DNA from: Bacteroidetes bacterium 4572_114 | GTDB lineage: Bacteria; Bacteroidota; Bacteroidia; Bacteroidales; 4484-276 | Length of the DNA: 27,465 bases | Assembly: GCA_002254335.1 (NCBI GenBank) | Contig: NIVA01000002.1 | Span: 1-27,465 of the forward strand | Direction of reading: 5' to 3' | Shown: one piece after another, positions 8,863-16,621 of the stretch | Numbering within the stretch: the first letter of the stretch is position 1 | How the letters are laid out: each line of letters starts with the position of its first letter | Notes under the pieces: generated by a model | What the model saw: only the letters and a program-made list of their open reading frames with translations | What the model was told of the DNA's origin: nothing | Databases searched by the model: none | Program-made: the position numbers and the translations under genes

Positions 8863-8886
8863 CCCCTTCTCATTGAGGAGAAGGGG
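8863..8886. repeat. Perfect hairpin
   Basis: A 9-bp perfect stem (CCCCTTCTC with GAGAAGGGG) encloses a 6-nt loop. There is no T-run, so it is not a standard terminator. It resembles widespread intergenic palindromes of bacterial genomes. Confidence 0.6.
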
Positions 8887-8961
8887 AGAAACCACCACCG
8901 CAACTGCCACTATCCGCCCGGGCGTAAGTTTGCAATGATGGCAGTTGCTTTGGAAATAGAA

Positions 8962-8990
8962 TTTGCGAGGGAGGCACGACCGAAGCAATC
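8962..8990. repeat. Left copy of 29-bp inverted repeat flanking the peptidase gene
   Basis: The 29 bases are the exact reverse complement of 11136-11164. Similarity continues with mismatches for about 20 bp toward the peptidase gene on both sides. The core GCGAGGGAGGCACGACCGAA resembles the TTGCGAGG...GAAGCAATC palindromic repeats found in many bacterial genomes. Confidence 0.85.
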
Positions 8991-9045
8991 CGTGTCAACC
9001 TTGCCGTAGCTTATTAGTACCAAAGGACAGGGTTATTGCGGATCA

Positions 9046-11022
9046 TTAATTATAATCCGGCAAATAAGAATACCCTTCCGCATACTCCATCATCTGCTCT
9101 GCAAAATCATCAGGATATTCAATCTTTACACCTTCTATTATAGCATCATTATTATACACTGCTGTCAGCCTTGGGTTGATGAATCCTGCAAAAGGGGCGA
9201 TGTTGAGTTTTTCCCATCTTTCCAAAACCTCTTTATGCAACTCATAATCAACTTTTACACCGTATGTTTCAACAAGGTTTTTTCCAGCTTTATAATCGCC
9301 TTCCGATTTTATGCGCTGGACTTCGCGAAGCAATTCCCCAAAAAGCCCCCTCAACTTTTCATGATCATTTACAACAAAATAGGACTTGCCGTTTTTAATT
9401 TTTTTCCCAATAACATTTTCCGGTTTTCCTTTTTCGCAAGCCCAATTAGCTATAAGCTGGCGGTTGCGCATGTGTGATTCTTCAATATTTTTACCCAATT
9501 CAACCCTAACGAGTTGCGTCATCAAACCGCCACGGATATATGAATTGTACTCAGTCTTCCCCACCTCAATTTCGGGCATCAGCCCCAGCTTGATGAGTTT
9601 TGGATCGGTGGCATAATAAAGGGCAAACAGGTCGGCGCGTGCTTCTTCGAGGGTCGATGCGTAACTTTTCAGGGTATCGGATGGGTTCCCAACCCCTGCC
9701 TTCAGCTTGCCCGAACCGTGCCCAACAATCTCGTGAAGGTCCACATGCAGGTTTGTGGCAAGGATGCCATATTTTTTGGCCAGTTTTACTTCTTCATCCG
9801 AAAAGGCAAATTCTTCAATAGCACCCGATTCGCGTGATGCAAGGTCGTAGGCGACCATAATATTATTGATGGTTACCGATTTAGATCCATGTTCATCCCT
9901 TATCCAGTCGGCATTGGGCAGGTTGATGCCAATGGGCGTAGAAGGGGAACAATCGCCCGACTCCACAACGACATTGATCCCCTTTGCCGAAACGCCTTTA
10001 ACTTTTTCTTTTTTATAGGCAGGGTTTACCGGGGAGTTGTCCTCAAACCACTGGGCATTATCGCTAATGGTTTTTGCCCGCCGGGTGGCCTCTTCATCGC
10101 GGATAGAGACCACCGACTCGAAAGTGGCCTTTCTTCCCAGTGCATCACCATAAACTTCAATAAACCCGTTTACCACATCAATATCCGAACCGGTATCTTT
10201 CAGCCAAAGAATATTGTATTCGTCAAAGGTTTTTAAATCACCGGTTTTATAATACTCAACCAACTTTTGGAGGGCTGCTTGCTGGGTTTTATTTTCGGCA
10301 ACCTCAACTGCTTTTTCAAGCCAGGAAATTATTTTGCTGATGGCACCGTGGTACATGCCGCCAAGTTTCCAGGTTTTTTCGGTGATTGCCCCATCTTGCC
10401 CGACCAGCTTCGAGTTTAACCCATGGGAAACCTGCCGGTTATCGGAGACATCAGTAATGTTATTGTAAAATCCCTCAACCTGTTTTTGTGAAACACCTTC
10501 ATAAAAATTGTTGGCAGAGGCCTCTATCATATCCACACCTTCGTCCTGGACCACACGTTTTGCGGCAATATTTTCATCCAAAATCAATGGGACAACCGTA
10601 TCAATAAAATTATTAATATCACCATTATTTGCAGAAAATCCTGCAAAATCCGACCCCACTACTAACCCTTTGAAATATGTTTCCGAAAAACCGGGCATCA
10701 GTTTGTCCATTGAATAATGATGATGTATGCCATTTGAAAACCAAACCCTTTTCAGATAAACCACAAACTGATTCCATTCATCCGATTTACGATCACCTGA
10801 GTAGGTTTTGTAAATATTTTCCAGTGTCCGCCTGATTAAAAGGTTGTGTTTAAAATTCTGGTCGTAAATTATATCCCTGCCCGACAGTGCCGCTTCGTAG
10901 AGATAATAGAGCAATTCTTTTTGTTTGAGTTTAAGTTCATCAAACTTCGGGACTTGGTATCTCAATATCCTGATATCTGAAAATTGCTCGGTTTGGATTT
11001 TGAATTGGTTGGTGTTGTCCAT
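9046..11022 (-). CDS. Dipeptidyl peptidase III (M49 metallopeptidase)
   Basis: A 658-residue zinc peptidase that removes dipeptides from the N-terminus of oligopeptides. Both M49 zinc motifs are visible: HEIVGH (about 430-435, the HExxGH box) and EEARAD (about 459-464, the EExxRAD/E box) that supplies the third zinc ligand. Length is close to other Bacteroidota members. There is no signal peptide, so it is probably cytosolic and completes peptide breakdown. The start is the ATG at 11022; a TTG six codons earlier overlaps the likely -7 box and is unlikely. The gene is bracketed by a perfect 29-bp inverted repeat (8962-8990 and 11136-11164) and stands alone between repeat-rich gaps. Confidence 0.93.
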   Translation of the reverse strand: MDNTNQFKIQTEQFSDIRILRYQVPKFDELKLKQKELLYYLYEAALSGRDIIYDQNFKHNLLIRRTLENIYKTYSGDRKSDEWNQFVVYLKRVWFSNGIHHHYSMDKLMPGFSETYFKGLVVGSDFAGFSANNGDINNFIDTVVPLILDENIAAKRVVQDEGVDMIEASANNFYEGVSQKQVEGFYNNITDVSDNRQVSHGLNSKLVGQDGAITEKTWKLGGMYHGAISKIISWLEKAVEVAENKTQQAALQKLVEYYKTGDLKTFDEYNILWLKDTGSDIDVVNGFIEVYGDALGRKATFESVVSIRDEEATRRAKTISDNAQWFEDNSPVNPAYKKEKVKGVSAKGINVVVESGDCSPSTPIGINLPNADWIRDEHGSKSVTINNIMVAYDLASRESGAIEEFAFSDEEVKLAKKYGILATNLHVDLHEIVGHGSGKLKAGVGNPSDTLKSYASTLEEARADLFALYYATDPKLIKLGLMPEIEVGKTEYNSYIRGGLMTQLVRVELGKNIEESHMRNRQLIANWACEKGKPENVIGKKIKNGKSYFVVNDHEKLRGLFGELLREVQRIKSEGDYKAGKNLVETYGVKVDYELHKEVLERWEKLNIAPFAGFINPRLTAVYNNDAIIEGVKIEYPDDFAEQMMEYAEGYSYLPDYN

Positions 11023-11037
11023 TTGAATTTTTTTTTG

Positions 11038-11045
11038 CAAAAGTA
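11038..11045 (-). promoter_or_regulatory. Candidate -7 box for dipeptidyl peptidase III
   Basis: TACTTTTG on the minus strand matches TAnnTTTG. It is only 15 nt before the ATG, so the leader would be very short. No clear TTG is found at the -33 position. Confidence 0.4.
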
Positions 11046-11070
11046 GGGATTATTTGGTGTTGGTAAACTG

Positions 11071-11107
11071 ACGTTTCCATCCCGAAAGCTTTCGGGAATG
11101 GAAACGT
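11071..11107. repeat. Large near-perfect hairpin upstream of the peptidase gene
   Basis: The 37-nt element is a palindrome centred on CCCGAAAGCTTTCGGG (11081-11096, perfect 16 bp). Its outer arms ACGTTTCCAT and AATGGAAACGT extend the pairing, with one extra base in one arm. No T-run follows on either strand. Confidence 0.7.
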
Positions 11108-11135
11108 TATAAAAAGCCTCTGCAAAGTTGAAACA

Positions 11136-11164
11136 GATTGCTTCGGTCGTGCCTCCCTCGCAAA
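11136..11164. repeat. Right copy of 29-bp inverted repeat flanking the peptidase gene
   Basis: Exact reverse complement of 8962-8990. Together the two copies enclose the M49 peptidase gene. Confidence 0.85.
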
Positions 11165-11245
11165 ATCCGTTTTCAAAGTATCTGTTATCAATGCAAAGGA
11201 TTGTTCCAAAAACCACAATGACACTATTAGTAGTGAAGACGGGCT

Positions 11246-11291
11246 ATTGCGAGGGAAGTAGCCTACCCCGATCCTTCAGGGAAGCAATCTG
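11246..11291. repeat. Third, diverged copy of the TTGCGAGGG/GAAGCAATC repeat
   Basis: The ends ATTGCGAGGGA (11246-11256) and GAAGCAATCTG (11281-11291) match the termini of the 29-bp repeats, but the middle is different and longer. The same ends with an exchanged centre suggest a mobile palindromic repeat family. Confidence 0.5.
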
Positions 11292-11306
11292 CCAGCCATT
11301 CCCCAT

Positions 11307-12584
11307 TCACCTCCGCCAATAATCCACTGCAACATACCAGGGGTTTTTAAAATCTGTTTGTCGCCGTAGTATGTAATCCTCGTCGGTAAACGGATTGATT
11401 GCCTTGATAAAATCAAACGTAAGCGACACCCTGTTGCCCTGCTCCCCATAAGTCCAGGTTTCGATATCGCTTCGGCGGTAAACTATCTGTGGTGGCCCGA
11501 AAATAATATAGATCATTCCACGGTCGGTTTTCCAGCCCTCTTTAAATGAGCTAAAATACCAGTTGGCATATTCAACACGGCTATAATAATTTTTGATCAA
11601 CTCCACTGCCCGCCCTTCATTTCCGGCAGTTTCCACCCAGAAATCGTCAACCATTTGTTTCCGGTTGTCCGAATGTAATATTTCGTTAAACTCCTTATTG
11701 GATGTAAGATAACGAAGTGGGGGCATCAATTGTTCGGGTTCGGTAACATTGGGGTAATCGTCGTGAAACCTAAATAATGTTATTCCGTACCGCGTTGATG
11801 TATCAGTCTGGAAATGGTAAATCCCCCTGCCAGGCAATTCCAACAAATCACTTGTGCCCCCATCAACTTTAACGGTAAATAAATTATTGGCAACATAATC
11901 ATACGTTGGTGTCGGTGCAGTGGCAAAAGGCGGCAGGGCAACAGGAAATTCATCATCATGGTACCTTACAAAAAGTTTTTGCGTTGTTTGGTTTTTGCTC
12001 AATAGCCTGAATTTTGTACTGCTTTTTATCCAGTTATTAAAAATGATTTCGCCCAATTCGTCAACCGGCAAAAAATTTTGGGCAACGTAGGGCGAACCTT
12101 TATATATATTTTTTGGATATATATTAGAATGTTTACTGTTCAAATCGTTAAATGTAACCTGTAGCAAATAATTACCGGGATATTTAGCCCTGATATCAAA
12201 ATCGAAAACAAGTTCGAAATCCTGTTTATAATACAGCGAATCTGACATTACAAAGGTAGCACTGTCTAAAACCACATCACTTTCGTAAGAGTTAAAAAGC
12301 TCATAAGAAATACTGTAAAGTGCCTTGCGATAGGTTTTTCCGGTTGGCATTTTGTAAATAAGCTCATTCAAATTATACCTGACAAAGACCTTTGAAGTGC
12401 TATCGGTTTCATTAAAAACCCTCAACCCCGAAATGGATGGCCTGTTTTCGGGGGCGTAAAGTTGCGACAGGTTGATATAAGTGATCTTATTTGCCATTTT
12501 ACAACCAATAGCAAAAAGTAGCAGTGCGAGGCAAAAAGCCGAAATTACTCGAATTAGCATCTTATCAGTAATATACATGTTCAT
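11307..12584 (-). CDS. GWxTD-domain lipoprotein
   Basis: A 425-residue protein with a lipoprotein signal: a hydrophobic run (ISAFCLALLLFAIG) ends at Cys28. The C-terminal third carries the GWxTD signature (GWKTDRGMIYIIFGPP, about 350-365), then IETWTYG and a terminal WYVAVDYWRR. The central region is beta-rich. GWxTD proteins are common in Bacteroidota and have no settled function; anchoring to the outer membrane or periplasmic face is inferred from the signal. Met1, Met3 or Met9 (12560) could each be the start; Met9 would give the more usual short lipoprotein signal. The gene stands alone, with repeat-rich gaps on both sides. Confidence 0.87.
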   Translation of the reverse strand: MNMYITDKMLIRVISAFCLALLLFAIGCKMANKITYINLSQLYAPENRPSISGLRVFNETDSTSKVFVRYNLNELIYKMPTGKTYRKALYSISYELFNSYESDVVLDSATFVMSDSLYYKQDFELVFDFDIRAKYPGNYLLQVTFNDLNSKHSNIYPKNIYKGSPYVAQNFLPVDELGEIIFNNWIKSSTKFRLLSKNQTTQKLFVRYHDDEFPVALPPFATAPTPTYDYVANNLFTVKVDGGTSDLLELPGRGIYHFQTDTSTRYGITLFRFHDDYPNVTEPEQLMPPLRYLTSNKEFNEILHSDNRKQMVDDFWVETAGNEGRAVELIKNYYSRVEYANWYFSSFKEGWKTDRGMIYIIFGPPQIVYRRSDIETWTYGEQGNRVSLTFDFIKAINPFTDEDYILRRQTDFKNPWYVAVDYWRR

Positions 12585-12885
12585 TTTCCTAAAATATTAT
12601 GTAATTATTTATCTATTTATAAGTAGTTACCTATCTAATTTCCATTACCAAAGACCCCCTCTAATTCCCCCTTTCCATCCATACGGACTTGCTTCGCTTC
12701 GTACGGACTCCCTTCGGTCGAAGGGGGAGAACTCCCACCGCACTGGCTTGTGCGGTGGAACTCCCTTCCCTTTCAGGGGAAGGGTTGGGGATGGGGTCTG
12801 AACGTTTTTGCAAATAAAACAATCACATAAACAATTACAATATTATCGTAATTATCTATCTTTTTTCCAGCTTGTCCAGGTTATA
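12585..12885. repeat. Intergenic palindrome cluster, no gene
   Basis: The gap between rmuC and the GWxTD gene has an AT-rich part (12585-12650), then a dense set of inverted repeats up to about 12801. These are CCACCGCAC / GTGCGGTGG (12735-12743 and 12750-12758, perfect, 6-nt loop), CCCTTCG-GT-CGAAGGG near 12711-12726, CCCTTCCC / GGGAAGGG near 12763-12786, and a CCCCCTT arm near 12667 that can pair with AAGGGGG near 12721. It also holds one TCCATACGGA decamer (12678-12687). Frames through this region are repeat translations. Confidence 0.65.
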
Positions 12886-14232
12886 TTATTCTCCATTGGC
12901 TCTCTCAATAATTGCTTTTGGTAATTCTTTTGAGGCTTTTGCGCCTAACTTCCTGATCTTCTCGACCCGCGAAACCAGGTTCCCTTTTCCTTCCGAAAGT
13001 TTCTTCATCGAGTTTTCGTAGCTGATTTGAGTGGTTTTAAGTTTTCTCCCAACATCCACCAGGTCGTCAACCAAACCAACAAATTTATCGTAGAGTTTCC
13101 CGCTTTCATCGGCTATTTCCAAAACATTACGGCTTTGATATTCCTGCTGCCAAATGCCGGCCACCATTTTTATTGCGGCTATCAGGTTGGTGGGGCTGAT
13201 CAATAAAACCCCTCTGTCGTAAGCATAGCCCCAAAGGCCGGGATCGTGCCGGATGGCAAGCAAAAATGCCGGTTCTACGGGCATAAACATCATAACAAAA
13301 TCGAGGCTGTTGAGTTCGTAAATGTGCTGATAATTTTTGGAATGTAGTTCGTCAATGTGCTTTTTTATCGAAATAAGATGTTCCTTTAAAGCTGCATCCT
13401 GTTCTTCTTTAAACTCCGAAGCAGTGTATTTTTCATAGGCCGTTAGCGATACTTTCGAATCGACAACAACATTTTTATCTCCTGGATAGGTGATAACTAC
13501 ATCAGGCTGGAGGCGTTTTCCATTATCGTCGGTAAACGATTTTTGCACAAAATATTCCCTGTCTTTTACCAGGCCCGATCTTTCGAGGATATTTTCCAGG
13601 ATCAACTCCCCCCAGTTGCCCTGTGTTTTCGATTGCCCCTTTAACGCCTGCGTAAGGTTATGGGCCTCTTTACTAACCTGCTGGTTGAGTTCGGCCAGGC
13701 GCTTCACCTCTTCCTTTAGCGAAAACCTTTGTTGGGCCTCTTTATCATAAACATCATCCACTTTCTTCTCAAACTCTTTTATCTTCTCTCCCAGGGGTTT
13801 CAAAATCTGATCCAGGTTGGTTTTATTCTGCTCGGTAAATTTCTTGCTTTTTTCGTCTAAAATCTCATTTGCCAGATTTTTGAACTCTACGGAGAATTTC
13901 TCGCGGATATCTTCCAAATCCTGCTTTTGTCCTTTCAGTTTTTCAGATAGATGTTGATAATCAGAACTTTTTGCCGTCAGGTTTTTTGTTAGCTCCAGTA
14001 TGCTTTTTTCTTTGGACTCAATTTGGTTTTTTGAATATTCCAGATCAACCAACAGGCTTTTGATCTTTTCATTATCCACTTCCGATTTAATGGATAAACT
14101 ATTATTTTCATCTGTCAGCCGGTTCATATCTTCGGCTATTTGCGGATTTGGCCGTGACAGCTTTGGTTTAAAATATAGCCATGTGGCAGCAATTCCTATT
14201 AACATTCCAATAAATAAAAATATGGTGTCCAT
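12886..14232 (-). CDS. rmuC: RmuC-family DNA recombination protein
   Basis: A 448-residue protein with an N-terminal membrane anchor (about 4-21, FLFIGMLIGIAATWLYF), a long coiled coil (about 30-200) and the RmuC core (about 200-420). The core shows GNWGELILENILERSGL, the PDVVITYPGDKNVVVDSKV nuclease-like strand and HDPGLWGYAYDRGVLLISPT. In E. coli RmuC limits certain recombination-dependent rearrangements, such as inversions at short repeats; the catalytic mechanism is not settled. The start is the ATG at 14232. A TACTTTTA box at 14255-14262 is a plausible -7 element. It is transcribed alone. Confidence 0.95.
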   Translation of the reverse strand: MDTIFLFIGMLIGIAATWLYFKPKLSRPNPQIAEDMNRLTDENNSLSIKSEVDNEKIKSLLVDLEYSKNQIESKEKSILELTKNLTAKSSDYQHLSEKLKGQKQDLEDIREKFSVEFKNLANEILDEKSKKFTEQNKTNLDQILKPLGEKIKEFEKKVDDVYDKEAQQRFSLKEEVKRLAELNQQVSKEAHNLTQALKGQSKTQGNWGELILENILERSGLVKDREYFVQKSFTDDNGKRLQPDVVITYPGDKNVVVDSKVSLTAYEKYTASEFKEEQDAALKEHLISIKKHIDELHSKNYQHIYELNSLDFVMMFMPVEPAFLLAIRHDPGLWGYAYDRGVLLISPTNLIAAIKMVAGIWQQEYQSRNVLEIADESGKLYDKFVGLVDDLVDVGRKLKTTQISYENSMKKLSEGKGNLVSRVEKIRKLGAKASKELPKAIIERANGE

Positions 14233-14254
14233 AGTTTACATTTTTTTTAGTGCA

Positions 14255-14262
14255 TAAAAGTA
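14255..14262 (-). promoter_or_regulatory. Candidate -7 box for rmuC
   Basis: TACTTTTA (7 of 8 positions of TAnnTTTG) lies 22 nt before the ATG. Similar CTACTTTT boxes precede the dipeptidyl peptidase gene and the AEC gene, which supports a shared promoter type. Confidence 0.3.
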
Positions 14263-14284
14263 GAAAGAAAAACCGGAGTGCTGA

Positions 14285-14521
14285 TTGAAATTTTTGATTG
14301 CACACATTATAACAAGGGAAATTTATGCTTATGGAAAAATAATAATTGAGCCCGGTACAAACCTGTTTCTAAATAAAAAATCATTTTATCATGGTAAAAT
14401 TCAAGATATGATCTGCTATTGGCAAAAAGTTTACCTTGTACAAGGTATTACTTTGATGGGCGGGTATTCCGGTGATAGTGTGTCGTGTTTTGCCTGGAAG
14501 CAGGGTTGCTTCCAAAACTAA
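14285..14521 (+). CDS. Small hypothetical ORF, possibly a remnant
   Basis: A 78-codon frame begins at a TTG and ends with TAA; no ATG is available near its beginning. The translation (for example IIIEPGTNLFLNKKSFYHGK) is not low-complexity and does not shadow another gene, because both flanking genes are on the other strand and end or begin outside it. No family was recognised. A hairpin (14495-14514, TGGAAGCA / TGCTTCCA) covers its last codons. It may be the tail of a decayed gene or chance; it is the only candidate coding content in the 399-bp gap between rmuC and the nuclease gene. Confidence 0.25.
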   Translation: MKFLIAHIITREIYAYGKIIIEPGTNLFLNKKSFYHGKIQDMICYWQKVYLVQGITLMGGYSGDSVSCFAWKQGCFQN

Positions 14522-14631
14522 TCAGTCGTCCAAATTAATCTTCTTATTCACCATGTTTTCTTAATTGCTCAATTTTTTTAACAACAAATTGTTGTTCTGC
14601 TTGTTGCGATATATTTCTCATGGTTTCTATA

Positions 14632-15219
14632 TTAAAAAGCCTTTGGTTTAAAATCCGTTTCATTAACAATGGCCGAACTGCTACCGGTGGCTTTAATAAC
14701 AAAAAAGCCTTGTTTTTCGGCCATTCGGCCGCTGGAGCCATCGGCAGTAATAAATGCCATGCCCCCGTATATAACCTTGTCGTTATACTCGGGCATATAT
14801 TTTTTTGCCTTCCATAATTTCTCATGAAATTCGTTTACATCTTGTGGACGCAAGGTTGTTTTTACTTCTACAATCACAATTTCATTGCCATTTACTGCAA
14901 TTATATCGTACTCAAAATTTTGTCCTTTATGGTTTCCTTTTACACGCTGCAAGGTCCGCTCAACCCTAATGTTTTTTTCTTTTAACAGTTTTATCAAATC
15001 GCCTTCAACCAGCGATTCAACCAACTTCCCCCATTGAGAAGTGAAAAGGGCTGTTAGTTTATTTATTTTTTTATCTGTTTCTTTAAATTTCTCCGAAAGC
15101 AGTTTATCTGTCTCTTTCATCTGCTTATCTGTTTCCCGGATCATTAGCAATACCTGTTCAAAATTGGATTGAGTCCTGTACGGTTCAACAGGTTCGTTTA
15201 CTTTACTATTGTTTTCCAC
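14632..15219 (-). CDS. PD-(D/E)XK nuclease-fold protein with N-terminal coiled coil
   Basis: A 195-residue soluble protein. Residues about 26-56 form a heptad-like coiled coil built from repeated ETDKQMKETDKLLSEKFKET units. The C-terminal domain shows the PD-(D/E)XK core: FEYDIIAVNGNEIVIVEVKT with Asp105 and the E118-V-K120 catalytic pair, and a Glu in the preceding helix (KLVESLVEGD). Such stand-alone proteins are common in Bacteroidota and cyanobacteria; their targets are unknown. It starts with GTG at 15219, supported by a perfect AGGAGG 8 nt upstream and the absence of an in-frame ATG. A TATCTTTG box precedes it. A second short frame (MRNISQQAEQQFVVKKIEQL and on) begins about 10 nt past its stop but may be a remnant. 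Confidence 0.85.
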   Translation of the reverse strand: MENNSKVNEPVEPYRTQSNFEQVLLMIRETDKQMKETDKLLSEKFKETDKKINKLTALFTSQWGKLVESLVEGDLIKLLKEKNIRVERTLQRVKGNHKGQNFEYDIIAVNGNEIVIVEVKTTLRPQDVNEFHEKLWKAKKYMPEYNDKVIYGGMAFITADGSSGRMAEKQGFFVIKATGSSSAIVNETDFKPKAF

Positions 15220-15227
15220 GGGGTGGG

Positions 15228-15233
15228 CCTCCT
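15228..15233 (-). promoter_or_regulatory. Shine-Dalgarno sequence deciding a GTG start
   Basis: AGGAGG on the minus strand lies 8 nt before the GTG at 15219. Strong Shine-Dalgarno sequences are rare in Bacteroidota, so it both fixes the start and is unusual for this genome. Confidence 0.65.
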
Positions 15234-15269
15234 ACACATTTATTAATTCTTTATCCTTATTTCAAAGCA

Positions 15270-15277
15270 CAAAGATA
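15270..15277 (-). promoter_or_regulatory. Candidate -7 box for the PD-(D/E)XK gene
   Basis: TATCTTTG on the minus strand matches TAnnTTTG exactly, about 50 nt before the GTG. No clear TTG lies at -33. Confidence 0.45.
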
Positions 15278-15399
15278 GGCAAATTATTATTTTGATGTGC
15301 TGGAGTTGATTTTTAAAAATATGGTTTTTAATGTCTCCGCGGAAATTAGATTCAGCGGCAGACCTGTCCGCCGCTTCGCTATGGCAGGCGGGGCCGCGA

Positions 15400-15547
15400 A
15401 ATATTTATAGAAACAAGATTATCAGATATGTCTCTAAGGTGCAGAGCACCGCAATATTGTACAAATGGGGAAATATTACGGTGCTCTGCACCTTCATTAT
15501 TCTTCGGGGGGCTTCATTTCTATAAATATTACCGGTGCTCTGCACCT
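15400..15547. repeat. Nested inverted-repeat element with GGTGCAGAGCACC cores
   Basis: Two 59-bp units (15400-15458 and 15472-15530) face each other across 13 bp. Their outer 14 bp (AATATTTATAGAAA) are perfectly inverted, and their inner 23 bp, containing GGTGCAGAGCACC, match with one mismatch; the 22 bp between are unrelated. A third core copy (15525-15547) overlaps the end of the second unit. Together with a GCCTGCC / CCGCC-type palindrome at about 15355-15395 it fills most of the 584-bp gap (15220-15803), which holds no gene. Confidence 0.75.
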
Positions 15548-15803
15548 AATACCCAGGTGGAATTATTTGCAATGAAAGAGGGTTCGGAACGGTCGGTAAT
15601 ATAGCTGCAAATTATATTTCGGAAATATCGCAAGAACAAACAACAAGAATGTGCATATGTTTTTGATGACCTTTTTTTATTCCCAGCACATCAGAATAAT
15701 ATTTAGCCAATGTGTTACCATCCATCAAGGGGGTATTAAAATATTTTTTATCTTTACAGGATTATTTTTATGCCAAAACAGCAAACATCAAAAACCAACA
15801 ACT

Positions 15804-16613
15804 ATGCTACTAAAAACCACTTTATTCAACATTGCACTTTTGTTTTGCCTGACAAACAGCACCTACCCACAGGAATATGTTCACGCGGAAGTTTATGGCG
15901 GAAAGCAGCAACTCAGGGAATTCATCAAAGAGGAATTGGTTTATCCCGAAAAGGCGTTGAATGAAAATACAGAGGGTACTGTCATCTTATCATTTATTGT
16001 TAAAAGTGACGGGGCCATCGAAAACCTAAAAGTATCTCAATCGGTTAGCCCCGAGTTGGATAATGAAGCCATGCGGATTTTTAATCAACTGTTATGGGAT
16101 CCGGCCAATTACCGGGGGATGCAATTAGACGAGGAACAGTCGATGGAATTTCCGTTTAAGCTAAAGAAATATAAACGGTGTGCAAAACACAGGGGATACT
16201 CCGAAATAAACTATCCATACACCCTGGTTGACCAGTCATTAACAATATACAAAGGCCATCAATTAGACGAAAGGGCCAAACCCATCTTTAAGGAAAAAGG
16301 GATGGGCTTTAACCAGTTCATTGCAAAAAACCTGGTCTATCCCGAGGCTGCCATGAAACAAAATATTCGGGGCACCGTTGAAGTGTTTTTTGTGGTGGAG
16401 CCATCGGGGAGGGTTTCTAATGTAAAAGTATTGAAACCTGTTGGTGCCGGGTGCAGCCAGGAGGCCATCAGGTTGATTAAAATGCTGAAATGGATGCCCG
16501 GCATAAAAGATGGAAAAGCAGTTAGGACAAAATTGATACTGAAAATATCTTTCAACCTGGCGGATTTTGAACAGCACCGCTACATTTCGCCTAATAACGC
16601 AAATCAAATGTAA
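15804..16613 (+). CDS. Exported protein with two TonB_C-like domains
   Basis: A 269-residue protein from the ATG at 15804. An upstream in-frame extension of 51 residues is rejected because a good signal peptide begins here (MLLKTTLFNIALLFCLTNST, cleavage near YPQ). Two copies of the TonB C-terminal fold follow: residues about 33-118 (FIKEELVYPEKALNENTEG then VILSFIVKSDGAIENLKV) and about 168-252 (FIAKNLVYPEAAMKQNIRG then VEVFFVVEPSGRVSNVKV, then LKWMPGIKDGKAV). There is no N-terminal membrane anchor or Pro-rich linker, so it is not an energising TonB; it may bind periplasmic or outer-membrane partners. The gene is single, with repeats on both sides. Confidence 0.85.
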   Translation: MLLKTTLFNIALLFCLTNSTYPQEYVHAEVYGGKQQLREFIKEELVYPEKALNENTEGTVILSFIVKSDGAIENLKVSQSVSPELDNEAMRIFNQLLWDPANYRGMQLDEEQSMEFPFKLKKYKRCAKHRGYSEINYPYTLVDQSLTIYKGHQLDERAKPIFKEKGMGFNQFIAKNLVYPEAAMKQNIRGTVEVFFVVEPSGRVSNVKVLKPVGAGCSQEAIRLIKMLKWMPGIKDGKAVRTKLILKISFNLADFEQHRYISPNNANQM

Positions 16614-16621
16614 ACTATAAC

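Larger units (their letters stand above)
8701..9045. other. Intergenic region rich in repeats, no gene
   Basis: No credible coding sequence is present. It holds a G/A-rich run of GGAATGG-like units (about 8740-8810), a hairpin at 8863-8886, a 9-bp inverted pair (8900-8908 GCAACTGCC with 8940-8948 GGCAGTTGC) and the left copy of the inverted repeat described at 8962-8990. Confidence 0.7.

Noticed and set aside
8701..8988. N-terminal extension of the AEC transporter by 96 residues
   Set aside because: The extension translates intergenic repeats and palindromes; the ATG at 8700 begins directly at the first conserved helix.
9600..10236. Plus-strand frames opposite the dipeptidyl peptidase III gene
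   Set aside because: They are antisense to a complete gene with both zinc motifs and show no family features.
12481..12801. 106-codon plus-strand frame
   Set aside because: It begins inside the GWxTD gene on the opposite strand and continues through the palindrome cluster.
14495..14514. Terminator at the end of the small plus-strand frame
   Set aside because: The 8-bp stem is not followed by a T-run on either strand.
14544..14621. 25-codon minus-strand frame MRNISQQAEQQF and on, after the nuclease stop
   Set aside because: Its codons look natural and an overlapping ATGGTG start follows, but it is too short to support; it may be the relic of a small gene.
14544..14825. 93-codon minus-strand frame overlapping the PD-(D/E)XK gene
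   Set aside because: Most of it lies inside the nuclease gene in another frame and resembles no protein; only its last 25 codons are outside.
15651..15803. 51-residue upstream extension of the double TonB_C protein
   Set aside because: A normal signal peptide begins at the ATG at 15804; the extension would place another hydrophobic segment before it.
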